A stretch of 64,000 bases of DNA from Maricaulis sp048268525 (lineage in GTDB: Bacteria; Pseudomonadota; Alphaproteobacteria; Caulobacterales; Maricaulaceae). The notes under the pieces were generated by a model. The model was not told where the DNA came from and ran no database searches. It was given only the letters and a program-made list of their open reading frames with translations. Both the position numbers and the translations under genes were made by a program. Below, piece after piece: positions 18,015 through 25,838 of this stretch. How positions within the stretch are numbered: position 1 is the first letter of the stretch; each line of letters starts with the position of its first letter. The stretch is from assembly GCF_048268525.1 (NCBI RefSeq), contig NZ_JBLWVH010000013.1, forward strand, positions 25,099 to 89,098. Reading direction: 5' to 3'.

Positions 18015-18167
18015 GCCCGCTCCTGCTCGTGCGGCTTGCCGTCGCGGGCCCATAAATCATGAACAACGCTCCGGGCATACGGAGTGAAGAAAAAGGACCC
18101 GCCGGGCGTTGTGGATCAAGGTGATCCCGCGGAACCGGACGGATCGGACAAAAGGACAAAGAAGATC

Positions 18168-18839
18168 ATGTTTGCAGTGATCAAGACTGGCGGTAAGCAG
18201 TATCGCGTTGCGGCCGGAGACGAAATTCGCATCGAGAAACTCGAGGGCGCCGCTGGCGACACACTCGACCTCGGTGATGTGCTGATGCTCGGCTCGGACG
18301 CCGGCGTCACGGTTGGGTCGCCGACCGTTGATGGCGCCCAGGTGATCGGCGAGCTGCTGGACACCAATCGCGCCCGCAAGATCATCGTCTTCAAGAAGCG
18401 TCGCCGCCAAAACTACCGTCGCACCAAGGGCCACCGCCAGTGGGGCACGGTCGTGCGGATCGCCGAAATCGTCGCACCGGGCGAGAAGGCCAAGACCGCG
18501 CTGAAGTCGACCACGGCCGCACCGAAAGCCGCTGACGCGCCGAAGGCGAAAGCCAAGGCTGCTCCGAAGGCCGAGAAAGCTGCTGCACCGAAGGCTGAAA
18601 AGGCTCCGGCCAAGAAAGCCGCAGCGCCGAAGGCCGCAGCCGCCGACGCGCTGACCGAACTGGCTGGTGTGGGTCCGGCCCTCGCCACCAAGCTGAATGA
18701 AGCCGGCATCACCACGTTTGCACAGATCGCAGCCTGGACCGATGCTGACCTGGACGCCCTGGGCGAGACCATCACGGGTCTCAAGGCCAAGGCAGAGAAA
18801 AACGACTGGATCAACGCCGCCAAGGCGCTGGCCAAGTAA
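18168..18839 (+). CDS. rplU: Ribosomal protein bL21 with C-terminal HhH extension
   Basis: A 223-residue bL21. I chose ATG 18168, where the family's N-terminus begins (MFAVIKTGGKQYRVAAGD) and AAAGGA lies upstream; an open frame extends further back to 18084. The core of about 100 residues ends at KGHRQWGTVVRIAEI. It is followed by an Ala/Lys/Pro-rich linker (residues 115-160) and a C-terminal helix-hairpin-helix-like domain (LAGVGPALATKLNEAGITTF). Such extensions are known in alphaproteobacterial L21. The core binds 23S rRNA in the large subunit; the role of the tail is unknown. rpmA follows after 15 bp. Confidence 0.95.
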   Translation: MFAVIKTGGKQYRVAAGDEIRIEKLEGAAGDTLDLGDVLMLGSDAGVTVGSPTVDGAQVIGELLDTNRARKIIVFKKRRRQNYRRTKGHRQWGTVVRIAEIVAPGEKAKTALKSTTAAPKAADAPKAKAKAAPKAEKAAAPKAEKAPAKKAAAPKAAAADALTELAGVGPALATKLNEAGITTFAQIAAWTDADLDALGETITGLKAKAEKNDWINAAKALAK

Positions 18840-18854
18840 TCGGAGGACTGATCA

Positions 18855-19124
18855 ATGGCTCACAAAAAAGCAGGCGGTTCATCCCGTAACGGTCGCGACT
18901 CCGCAGGTCGCCGCCTTGGTGTGAAGAAATATGGCGGCCAGGAAGTCATTCCCGGCAACATCATCGTGCGTCAGCGCGGCACCAAGGTGAATCCGGGTGC
19001 CAATGTCGGCATGGGCAAGGACCACACCCTTTTCGCGCTTACCGAAGGCCGCGTGGTCTTCGCGAAAAAGTCCGGCGGCAAGGCCTTCGTCTCGGTAGAG
19101 CCGATTGCCAAAGCAGCAGAATAA
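18855..19124 (+). CDS. rpmA: Ribosomal protein bL27
   Basis: An 89-residue bL27 of usual size. It begins MAHKKAGGSSRNGRDSAGRR, the N-terminal tail that reaches the peptidyl transferase centre, and continues with the family core GQEVIPGNIIVRQRGTKVNPG. There is no N-terminal cleavage extension of the Firmicutes type. A GGAGGA ribosome site stands ten bases before the ATG. It is co-transcribed with rplU and followed by a clear terminator. Confidence 0.97.
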   Translation: MAHKKAGGSSRNGRDSAGRRLGVKKYGGQEVIPGNIIVRQRGTKVNPGANVGMGKDHTLFALTEGRVVFAKKSGGKAFVSVEPIAKAAE

Positions 19125-19186
19125 GCGGTTCGCACATATCCGGACCGTGTCTTGAACAGGCAGGGTCCGACAGCGCCAGACGCGTT

Positions 19187-19218
19187 AAAGGGGAGACGGA
19201 CCACCGCCTCCCCTTTTT
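19187..19218 (+). terminator. Rho-independent terminator after rpmA
   Basis: AAAGGGGAG at 19187-19195 pairs with CTCCCCTTT at 19208-19216. The loop is 12 bases and can extend the stem (ACGG/CCG). Five T follow the pyrimidine-rich arm. Confidence 0.85.
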
Positions 19219-19245
19219 GTTTGTTCCCCCCGCGAGGAGAGGCTC

Positions 19246-19767
19246 ATGGGCCCGCGGATTGAAACAGAACGCCTGGTGATGCGGCTTCCCGAACTGGGAG
19301 ACGCCGAGAACATCTCGACCTATCTGGGCGATTATGACGTGGCCAAGAACACCGCCCGCGTTCCCCACCCCTATCCGGCCCTGGCGGCCGAGATGTGGGT
19401 GCTTGTGACCCGCGCCAGCTGGCAGCCGGGCGGAAATGTCTCACTGTCGGTGGAAATGGGCGGCGAGGTCGTTGGCGGTGGTGGTGTGTTCAAACGCACG
19501 ACCGACGCCGACTGGGAGATCGGCTACTGGATCGGCAAGCCCTGGTGGGGGCGCGGCCTGGCAACGGAAATGGGCCGCGGGCTGATCAACCATGCCCGCG
19601 ACACTCTGGGCACGCGCCGTGTGATCGCCGGCTATTACAAGGACAATCCCGCCTCGGGGCGGGTGCTGGAAAAGCTGGGCTTCGCCCATGAAGGCTCGGG
19701 CACTCGCGCCTTCTCGATGGCCCGCATGGGACCGGCAGACATGCATCAATTGTCCCTGGCGCTGTGA
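19246..19767 (+). CDS. GNAT N-acetyltransferase, RimJ/RimL type
   Basis: A 173-residue GNAT-fold acetyltransferase. It starts with the RimJ/RimL-type ETERLVMRLPELGD and holds the acetyl-CoA site region in GYWIGKPWWGRGLATEMGRG, then YYKDNPASGRVLEKLGFAHEG. The likely reaction is acetyl transfer from acetyl-CoA to a protein N-terminus or small amine; the acceptor is unknown. A GNAT gene between rpmA and obgE is a familiar arrangement in alphaproteobacteria. CGAGGAGAGG lies just upstream of the start. Confidence 0.88.
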   Translation: MGPRIETERLVMRLPELGDAENISTYLGDYDVAKNTARVPHPYPALAAEMWVLVTRASWQPGGNVSLSVEMGGEVVGGGGVFKRTTDADWEIGYWIGKPWWGRGLATEMGRGLINHARDTLGTRRVIAGYYKDNPASGRVLEKLGFAHEGSGTRAFSMARMGPADMHQLSLAL

Positions 19768-19771
19768 GACT

Positions 19772-19798
19772 CGAAGGCGGGCGCTTGGCCCGCCTTCG
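19772..19798. terminator. Hairpin between convergent genes
   Basis: A perfect 11-bp stem, CGAAGGCGGGC at 19772-19782 and GCCCGCCTTCG at 19788-19798, with a 5-base loop. It has no T-run on either strand, so it may be a Rho-assisted or bidirectional stop between the GNAT gene and the EF-hand gene. Confidence 0.5.
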
Positions 19799-19809
19799 CT
19801 CGCATCCAT

Positions 19810-20823
19810 CTAGTTCCCCACGAAAACGACATATTCGGCGAAGCTCACAGAACCATCATCGTCTAGGTCCTGTAGGGCAATATGGCCTGCGGCGCTGTCG
19901 AATGGTGGCGGCGCGTCGCTCGGTACGGCACGAGCAAAATGCTCGGGTGAGAGAGTCTCTTCATGCGCAGCCCACTCCCGCTCTGCGGTACAGGCCGTGT
20001 CAGGCAGGCGGAATGACGGGCGGGCGCGAGACGGGGGGCTGGCCTCGGGCCGTTGCCTGTCACGTGCCACCCACAACGCCGGGTCAAAATCAGACGCCGA
20101 CAGCACGCCATTGCCGTCCACATCCTGCATCGAGAATGTCCGCCGCATTCTTCTCAGCCTGGCGTCAGAATATTCGCGCGCTGTGACAGTGCCGTCCCGA
20201 TCACGGTCCCACTCGGAAAATTCGAACTCCAACGCCCGGAAGCGCACCTCGTCCATAGCGGCCCAACATGTCGCGCCCACCCGGTCAATCTCGTCGCGGA
20301 AGTGTGAAGGGTCGAGTCCCGCCGGAATGAAGATTTGCCCGAACATGGCACCGCTTCGGCTAGCCAGGGTTTCCCTGTCGGGCGCCGGTATTGAGGTCGG
20401 ATCGGTCTGGCGAGTTGCCATCTGCTCGAAGGTTTCGCGGACCGTCCCTGAACGATCCAGATATTCATCCAGCGTCAACTCGCGGTCATACAGGCCCGAC
20501 ACGGCGTATGCGTTGAACATGCGCATGCCGTAGAGTCGGTCGGGCTCTCCCGCTTCGGCGCTCTGGGTCATCTGGATCAGGAAGAAAGCGCCGAGACTGG
20601 CGCCGACGAAGGCTGATGCAATCATGAGGGTGCTCCTGGGTCGGCGCGCCATCGGACCGAAACTGGCATAGGCGCGCATGGCATCGCGAATGACCGAGCT
20701 CGCCGACCGGCCCGCCGCACGACAGACCTCAAGAAAAGCCGCCTTTTCCTCGGGGGAGACGCGGACTTCAAGCATTCCCGTCTTCTTCGACGGACGCCTC
20801 CGGTTCGGTTTTTGCTCAGTCAT
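19810..20823 (-). CDS. RHH-like, single-TM, EF-hand protein
   Basis: A 337-residue protein with an unusual order of parts. Residues 17-52 (MLEVRVSPEEKAAFLEVCRA, then SASSVIRDAMRAYAS) read like a ribbon-helix-helix DNA-binding unit of the CopG/Arc type. A hydrophobic helix follows at residues 65-86 (STLMIASAFVGASLGAFFLI). The C-terminal part has three EF-hand-like loops: DRDRDGTVTAREY, DVDGNGVLSASDF and DLDDDGSVSFAEY. By the positive-inside rule the basic N-terminus is cytoplasmic and the calcium loops periplasmic. It could pass a calcium or envelope signal to the cytoplasm; this is inference. It diverges from obgE across 244 bp. Confidence 0.65.
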   Translation of the reverse strand: MTEQKPNRRRPSKKTGMLEVRVSPEEKAAFLEVCRAAGRSASSVIRDAMRAYASFGPMARRPRSTLMIASAFVGASLGAFFLIQMTQSAEAGEPDRLYGMRMFNAYAVSGLYDRELTLDEYLDRSGTVRETFEQMATRQTDPTSIPAPDRETLASRSGAMFGQIFIPAGLDPSHFRDEIDRVGATCWAAMDEVRFRALEFEFSEWDRDRDGTVTAREYSDARLRRMRRTFSMQDVDGNGVLSASDFDPALWVARDRQRPEASPPSRARPSFRLPDTACTAEREWAAHEETLSPEHFARAVPSDAPPPFDSAAGHIALQDLDDDGSVSFAEYVVFVGN

Positions 20824-21067
20824 TCAGCCATCATGGAAGGCTGTGCCTCCCTTCATATTCCAGTGTTTTCGGGTTCATACAGACCCAGTTTCTTGTATGA
20901 ACACCGCAATCTGACCGTTTGCTCACCGTGACTGCAAGCGCCGTCGTGTCCGGACAGCCATTTTCCGGCAGCCGTCATGCGCGAATACGGAAGAAACGCG
21001 CTGAATTCATCCGCGTTTTCCTATAAGAACTCTCGGTTCCACCAGATCGCCAGAAAAAGCTGACACC

Positions 21068-22123
21068 ATGAAATTCCTCGACCAAGCCAAAGTCTATGTT
21101 CGCTCCGGCAATGGCGGCGGCGGCTGTGTGTCGTTCCGGCGTGAAGCCTATGTCGAATATGGCGGGCCGGACGGCGGCGATGGCGGCAAGGGCGGCGATG
21201 TCTGGGTGGAGGCCGTCGAGGGACTCAACACGCTGATCGACTATCGCTACAAGCAGCATTTCAAAGCCGATACCGGCATGCACGGCATGGGCCGCAACCG
21301 CACCGGGTCCGGCGGCGAGGATGTGGTGCTGCAGGTTCCCGCCGGCACCCAGCTGCTCGACGAGGACAAGGAAGAAATCCTCGCTGACCTGACCGAAGTC
21401 GGACAGCGCGTCCTGCTGGCGCGCGGCGGTGATGGCGGCAAGGGCAATTCGCATTTCAAGACCTCGACCAACCAGGCGCCGCGCAAGACCATTCCGGGCT
21501 GGCCGGGCGAGGAGCGCTGGATCTGGCTGCGCCTGAAGCTGATCGCCGATGTTGGCCTCGTGGGCCTGCCCAATGCCGGCAAGTCGACCTTTCTGTCGGT
21601 CGTCAGCAAGGCCAATCCGAAAATCGCCGCCTACCCCTTCACGACGCTCTATCCCAATCTCGGCGTGGTGGATCTGGGTCCCGGCTCACGCTTCATCGTG
21701 GCCGATATTCCCGGCCTGATCGAAGGCGCCCATGAGGGTGCCGGGATCGGTGACCGCTTCCTCGGCCATATCGAACGCTGCGCCTCGCTGATCCACCTGA
21801 TCGATGGCACCCAAGACGATGTCGTGGGCGCCTACAATACAGTCCGTGGGGAATTGGAAGCCTATGGTGACGGTTTGCCCGAGAAGCAGGAAATCCTGGC
21901 GCTCAACAAGATCGACGCCATGGACGAGGCGATGGTGGCCGAGAAACGCGCCGAACTTGAAGCGGCCAGCGGCAAGACCGTCATGACACTGTCGGGCGTC
22001 TCCGGCGATGGCGTCAAGGCTTTGTGTGGCAGCGCCTGGGACATCGTATTGCAGAACCGCCGCGCCGAAAAAGCCGCCGCTGAGGCAGCTGAAAAGGGCG
22101 AGGAGGGTTGGTCGCCGTCATGA
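21068..22123 (+). CDS. obgE: GTPase ObgE/CgtA
   Basis: A 351-residue Obg GTPase with a glycine-rich N-terminal OBG fold (residues 1-158, FLDQAKVYVRSGNGGGGCVS) and a G domain. The G1 loop is VGLVGLPNAGKSTFLS, switch II is DIPGLIEGAHEGAGIGDRF, and the G4 motif is LNKIDA. It acts in large-subunit assembly and stress signalling and is essential in Caulobacter. It lacks the longer C-terminal OCT domain and ends at VGRR-free WSPS. The stop overlaps the proB start. Confidence 0.96.
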   Translation: MKFLDQAKVYVRSGNGGGGCVSFRREAYVEYGGPDGGDGGKGGDVWVEAVEGLNTLIDYRYKQHFKADTGMHGMGRNRTGSGGEDVVLQVPAGTQLLDEDKEEILADLTEVGQRVLLARGGDGGKGNSHFKTSTNQAPRKTIPGWPGEERWIWLRLKLIADVGLVGLPNAGKSTFLSVVSKANPKIAAYPFTTLYPNLGVVDLGPGSRFIVADIPGLIEGAHEGAGIGDRFLGHIERCASLIHLIDGTQDDVVGAYNTVRGELEAYGDGLPEKQEILALNKIDAMDEAMVAEKRAELEAASGKTVMTLSGVSGDGVKALCGSAWDIVLQNRRAEKAAAEAAEKGEEGWSPS

Positions 22124-23247
22124 TGCGACCTGGCTTCGACGCGGCACGCTGCATCGTGGTCAAGGTCGGCTCCAGCCTCATGCAGGCTGGCGACGCCGTG
22201 ATCGCTGCCATCGTGTCCGATGTCGTTGCCCTGCGAAGTCGTGGCGTTCGGATTATCCTCGTCTCCTCGGGGGCCGTCGCCCTCGGCCGGATCAGGCTCA
22301 GCCTATCTGCTGGTGACCTCAGTCTGGAGCAGAAGCAGGCCGCCGCCGCGGCCGGGCAACCGCTCCTGATCGGACTATGGGAGCGCGCCTTTGCGATGCA
22401 TCGCGTGGTCACCGCTCAAGCCCTGCTCACGCTCGATGTTACCGAGGACCGGCGCAGCTGGCTCAATGCCCGTGCCACCCTGTCCGCCCTGCTCGATCTC
22501 GGCGCGGTACCGGTGGTCAACGAGAATGACACCATTGCGACCGATGAGCTGCGCTATGGCGACAATGACCGGCTGGCGGCCCGGGTCGCGCAGATGTCAG
22601 GCGCCGACTTGCTCGTGCTGTTGAGCGATATCGATGCCCTTTACGAAGCCGACCCCCGACTGACACCCGATGCCCGGGCAATTCACGACATTCCAGAAAT
22701 CGACGACCGAATCCGGTCAATGGCCGGCGACGCCAATGAACGTGCGGGCGTCGGGACAGGTGGAATGCGGACCAAGATTCTCGCCGCTGAATTGGCTGGC
22801 GGCTCCGGCTGTGCCACGGCAGTCGCGTCTGGACTCGCAAAAAACCCGTTGATGAGCCTCGCAAGCGACGAGCATGGCTCCTGGTTCTACCCGTCGCGCT
22901 CGTCTGCCAGTGCGCGTGAGCGCTGGATTTCCGGCGTGGTCAGCCAAAATGGCGCAGTCCGGGTGGACGCCGGCGCAGCGACGGCGCTGGCGTTGGGCAA
23001 GTCCTTGCTGCCGGTCGGTGTCCAGAGGGTTGAAGGACAGTTCGAGCGCGGAGAGACCATCCGGATACTCGGGCCGGACGGACAGGTGATTGCGCGCGGC
23101 GTAACAGCCTACAGCGCCGCAGATGCCCGCCTGATCGCCGGATGTCGCAGCGACGAAGCCGAGATACGACTGGGTTATCGCCGAAGCTCCGCTCTGATCC
23201 ACGCCGACGACATCGTACGCACCGGCCCCGCGGAGGCTGCGCGATGA
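22120..23247 (+). CDS. proB: Glutamate 5-kinase
   Basis: 375 residues from ATG 22120. This start forms ATGA with the obgE stop and stands twelve bases after AGGAGGG; TTG 22108 is too close to that site. It catalyses the ATP-dependent phosphorylation of glutamate, the first step of proline synthesis. The amino-acid kinase domain begins CIVVKVGSSLM and includes VVNENDTIATDE and AGVGTGGMRTKI. A C-terminal PUA domain follows from about residue 275 (VRVDAGAATALALGKSLLPV). The Obg-ProB-NadD order is conserved in alphaproteobacteria. Confidence 0.95.
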   Translation: MMRPGFDAARCIVVKVGSSLMQAGDAVIAAIVSDVVALRSRGVRIILVSSGAVALGRIRLSLSAGDLSLEQKQAAAAAGQPLLIGLWERAFAMHRVVTAQALLTLDVTEDRRSWLNARATLSALLDLGAVPVVNENDTIATDELRYGDNDRLAARVAQMSGADLLVLLSDIDALYEADPRLTPDARAIHDIPEIDDRIRSMAGDANERAGVGTGGMRTKILAAELAGGSGCATAVASGLAKNPLMSLASDEHGSWFYPSRSSASARERWISGVVSQNGAVRVDAGAATALALGKSLLPVGVQRVEGQFERGETIRILGPDGQVIARGVTAYSAADARLIAGCRSDEAEIRLGYRRSSALIHADDIVRTGPAEAAR

Positions 23248-23846
23248 GACAGGGGCAGGCACTGCGAGGCGAGGGCCTAAGTCGCGGCATGCGTGTCGGC
23301 CTGTTCGGCGGTAGTTTCGATCCGCCGCATAATGGCCATCTGCATGTTGCACGCACAGCGTTGCGCCGGCTGGGTCTGGACCAGGTCTGGTGGCTGGTCT
23401 CGCCACAAAATCCGCTCAAGGGTACACCGGCTGACGACTTCGCCCGGCGGTTTTCCGCTGTCAGCAAGCTGGCCCGACACCCCGGTATGCGCGTATCCGA
23501 TATCGAAACCCGCCTCGGTTCGACCCGGACCATAGACCTGCTGACGCACCTCCAAGGCTCACATCCCGGCGTCCACTTTGTCTGGATCATGGGCGCCGAC
23601 AATCTCGCCAGCATTCATCGCTGGGCCCATTGGACCCGGATATTCGAGGCCTGCCCGGTCGCCGTGATTGCGCGGCCACAGGACGCGGTGCGGGCACGCC
23701 TGTCACATGCCGCCCGCCAGTTCGCCACTTCACGCATTCGTGAGAGTGAAGCTACAGCTCTGCCCCTGCAAACGGCTCCGGCATGGACCTATCTGACTGA
23801 GCGGTTACACTCGCACTCCTCGACAGCGCTGCGCGCGCGCAACTGA
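23244..23846 (+). CDS. nadD: Nicotinate-nucleotide adenylyltransferase
   Basis: 200 residues from ATG 23244, which overlaps the proB TGA (ATGA); ATG 23289 (MRVGLFGG) is the alternative. It adenylates nicotinate mononucleotide in NAD synthesis. The nucleotidyltransferase motifs are GGSFDPPHNGHLHVAR (HxGH) and, at the C-terminus, SHSSTALRAR (SxTxxR). The protein ends soon after this motif, without the longer tail seen in many NadD proteins. The next conserved partner, rsfS, is separated from it here by egtD. Confidence 0.93.
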   Translation: MRQGQALRGEGLSRGMRVGLFGGSFDPPHNGHLHVARTALRRLGLDQVWWLVSPQNPLKGTPADDFARRFSAVSKLARHPGMRVSDIETRLGSTRTIDLLTHLQGSHPGVHFVWIMGADNLASIHRWAHWTRIFEACPVAVIARPQDAVRARLSHAARQFATSRIRESEATALPLQTAPAWTYLTERLHSHSSTALRARN

Positions 23847-23876
23847 CCCTCCAAACGACGCTGACAGGACAAAACC

Positions 23877-24881
23877 ATGCACGACCGGGTCTCCGGCCGC
23901 CCGACCGGCCACGCTGCGCTCGCATTCTTTGAAGACCAGCACCCACCCGCCGGCGATTTTCTCGCTGACGTGCTGGACGGTTTTTCCCGCTCACCGAAAC
24001 AACTGGCGCCGGTCTATTTCTACGACGCGGCCGGTTCCGCCATTTTTGACGAAATTACCCATCTGCCGGAATACTATGTGACCCGGACCGAGCTCTCCAT
24101 CCTGGACCGGATCGGACCGGAACTGGCGACGCTGGCCGGCCCCGGGGCTGTGGTCATCGAGCCGGGGTCCGGCTCGAGCGTGAAAGTCCGGAAACTTCTC
24201 GACGCCCTGCCTGACCCTGCTGCCTATGTCGGACTGGATATTTCGGGCGATCACCTGAAAGCGGCCTGCCTGGAAATCGCCGGAGCCTATCCGGACATGC
24301 AGGTTGGCGCGGTCTGCGCCGACTTCACGCAAGGTCTGGAACTCGCGCACCTGCCTCTGGATGACGGCAAGCGTGTCATATTCTTCCCGGGCTCCACCGT
24401 GGGGAATTTCGAACCTGACGGGGCCCGCCGCCTGCTCGCTGGCTTCCGCCGGGCAATGCGGCCCGGGGATGCCGTCCTGATCGGCGCTGATCGCGTGAAA
24501 GACCCGGCCCGGTTGGTAGCTGCCTATGATGACGCCCTGGGAGTAACGGCCCGGTTCAACCTCAACCTTATTCACCGGATCAACAGGGAACTGGACGGAT
24601 CGATTGACCCGGATGGCCTGTCACATCGGGCGGTCTGGAACACCGACAGGGCGCGTATTGAAATGCATCTGGTCGCCGAACGGGCCCAGGCGTTTGAAAT
24701 CTCGGGTCGACCGTTTCATCTGCATGTCGGCGAGAGCATCCATACTGAAAATTCCCATAAATTCACGCAGGAAAGCTTCACTTCCCTTGCAGAATCAGTG
24801 GGTTTCACAGTGCGGTCCAGCTGGTCGGACGATGCTGAACTGTTCTCGCTTCACTGGCTCGAACCGACAGCCAAAGCGTGA
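23877..24881 (+). CDS. egtD: EgtD-type histidine Nalpha-methyltransferase
   Basis: A 334-residue SAM-dependent methyltransferase of the EgtD family (Methyltransf_33). EgtD trimethylates histidine to hercynine, the first step of ergothioneine synthesis. The SAM site is VVIEPGSGSSVKVRKLL near residue 82 and the family segment FFPGSTVGNFEPD lies near residue 165; the start DDAAGSAIFDEIT-like region reads FYDAAGSAIFDEITHLPEYY. AGGAC stands upstream of the ATG. It sits between nadD and rsfS, and no egtB partner is in the window. The substrate is inferred from the family, since some relatives methylate other amines. Confidence 0.85.
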   Translation: MHDRVSGRPTGHAALAFFEDQHPPAGDFLADVLDGFSRSPKQLAPVYFYDAAGSAIFDEITHLPEYYVTRTELSILDRIGPELATLAGPGAVVIEPGSGSSVKVRKLLDALPDPAAYVGLDISGDHLKAACLEIAGAYPDMQVGAVCADFTQGLELAHLPLDDGKRVIFFPGSTVGNFEPDGARRLLAGFRRAMRPGDAVLIGADRVKDPARLVAAYDDALGVTARFNLNLIHRINRELDGSIDPDGLSHRAVWNTDRARIEMHLVAERAQAFEISGRPFHLHVGESIHTENSHKFTQESFTSLAESVGFTVRSSWSDDAELFSLHWLEPTAKA

Positions 24882-24882
24882 T

Positions 24883-25335
24883 ATGAATAGCCATTGTGTT
24901 TGGATGACAGAGAGGACACTGACCCTGTCTACAGAATTATCGCGCCGCGCTGAGCAGGAAACGGCAGCCGCTGTTCGCGTCACCGGCGATGACGGTCCCA
25001 CCGAGGCCCTGGAAACCCTGATCCTCGACTCGCTTGATGACGACAAGGCCGAAGACATTGTCGCCATCGATCTGCGTGGAAAATCATCCATCACCGACAT
25101 CATGATCATTGCATCCGGTCGCTCAGCCAGGCACGTCGCCTCGCTGGCCGATCATCTTGTGCGCAAGCTCAAGGACTCCGGTTGCGGCAAGGCCCGCATC
25201 GAAGGGACACAGACCAATGACTGGGTCTTGATCGATATTGGCGATGTGATCATCCACCTCTTCCGTCCGGAAGTCCGGGAATTCTACAATCTGGAAAAGA
25301 TGTGGTCGGTCGAGCCGGATGCGTCGGCATCCTGA
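24883..25335 (+). CDS. rsfS: Ribosomal silencing factor RsfS
   Basis: About 150 residues from ATG 24883 (alternative ATG 24904; neither has a clear ribosome site). The RsfS/Iojap domain spans residues 45-140, with IVAIDLRGKSSITDIMIIAS, DHLVRKLKDSG and GTQTNDWVLIDIGDVIIHLF. RsfS binds uL14 and keeps ribosomal subunits apart when nutrients are short. The N-terminal 40 residues are poorly conserved. It touches egtD with one base between them, and its stop abuts the GTG of rlmH. Confidence 0.92.
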   Translation: MNSHCVWMTERTLTLSTELSRRAEQETAAAVRVTGDDGPTEALETLILDSLDDDKAEDIVAIDLRGKSSITDIMIIASGRSARHVASLADHLVRKLKDSGCGKARIEGTQTNDWVLIDIGDVIIHLFRPEVREFYNLEKMWSVEPDASAS

Positions 25336-25806
25336 GTGAAACTCCGCATCGCCGCCCTCGGCCGGATCAAATCCGGCCCTGAACGCACCCTGGTTGACGA
25401 CTATCTTGAGCGCGGCACGGCGACAGGACGGTCCGTCGGCCTAGGGCCGCTCGTCGAAAGCGAGTTGGACAACCGGTCACTCAAGTCGGCGAGTGATGAA
25501 AGCCGGGCCCTGGCGACCAGCCTGGACCCCGGCGCCCGGCTGATCCTGCTCGACGAACGCGGCAAGGCATTGGGCTCGCGGCAATTGGCCCGGCAGATCG
25601 GTCAATGGCGCGATGAAGGATGCCGCGAGGCGGTGTTCTGTATCGGCGGCGCCGACGGTCATGACCGCAGCCAATTGCCACAACCAGACCTGATGCTGGC
25701 CTTCGGTCCTGCCGTTTTTCCCCACAAGCTGGTTCGGGTCATGTTGGCAGAACAGTTGTATCGGGCGGTCTCGATCCAGGCCGGCACGCCATATCACCGT
25801 GATTGA
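25336..25806 (+). CDS. rlmH: 23S rRNA pseudouridine-1915 N3-methyltransferase
   Basis: A 156-residue SPOUT-fold methyltransferase of usual size, starting at GTG 25336 directly after the rsfS stop. It methylates pseudouridine 1915 in helix 69 of 23S rRNA. The family marks are ILLDERGKALGSRQLA, CIGGADGHD and the knot region ending VRVMLAEQLYRA and TPYHR. The rsfS-rlmH pair is widely conserved. Confidence 0.95.
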   Translation: MKLRIAALGRIKSGPERTLVDDYLERGTATGRSVGLGPLVESELDNRSLKSASDESRALATSLDPGARLILLDERGKALGSRQLARQIGQWRDEGCREAVFCIGGADGHDRSQLPQPDLMLAFGPAVFPHKLVRVMLAEQLYRAVSIQAGTPYHRD

Positions 25807-25838
25807 GCGTTAACCGCCAGCGAGATAGCCTTTCGACC

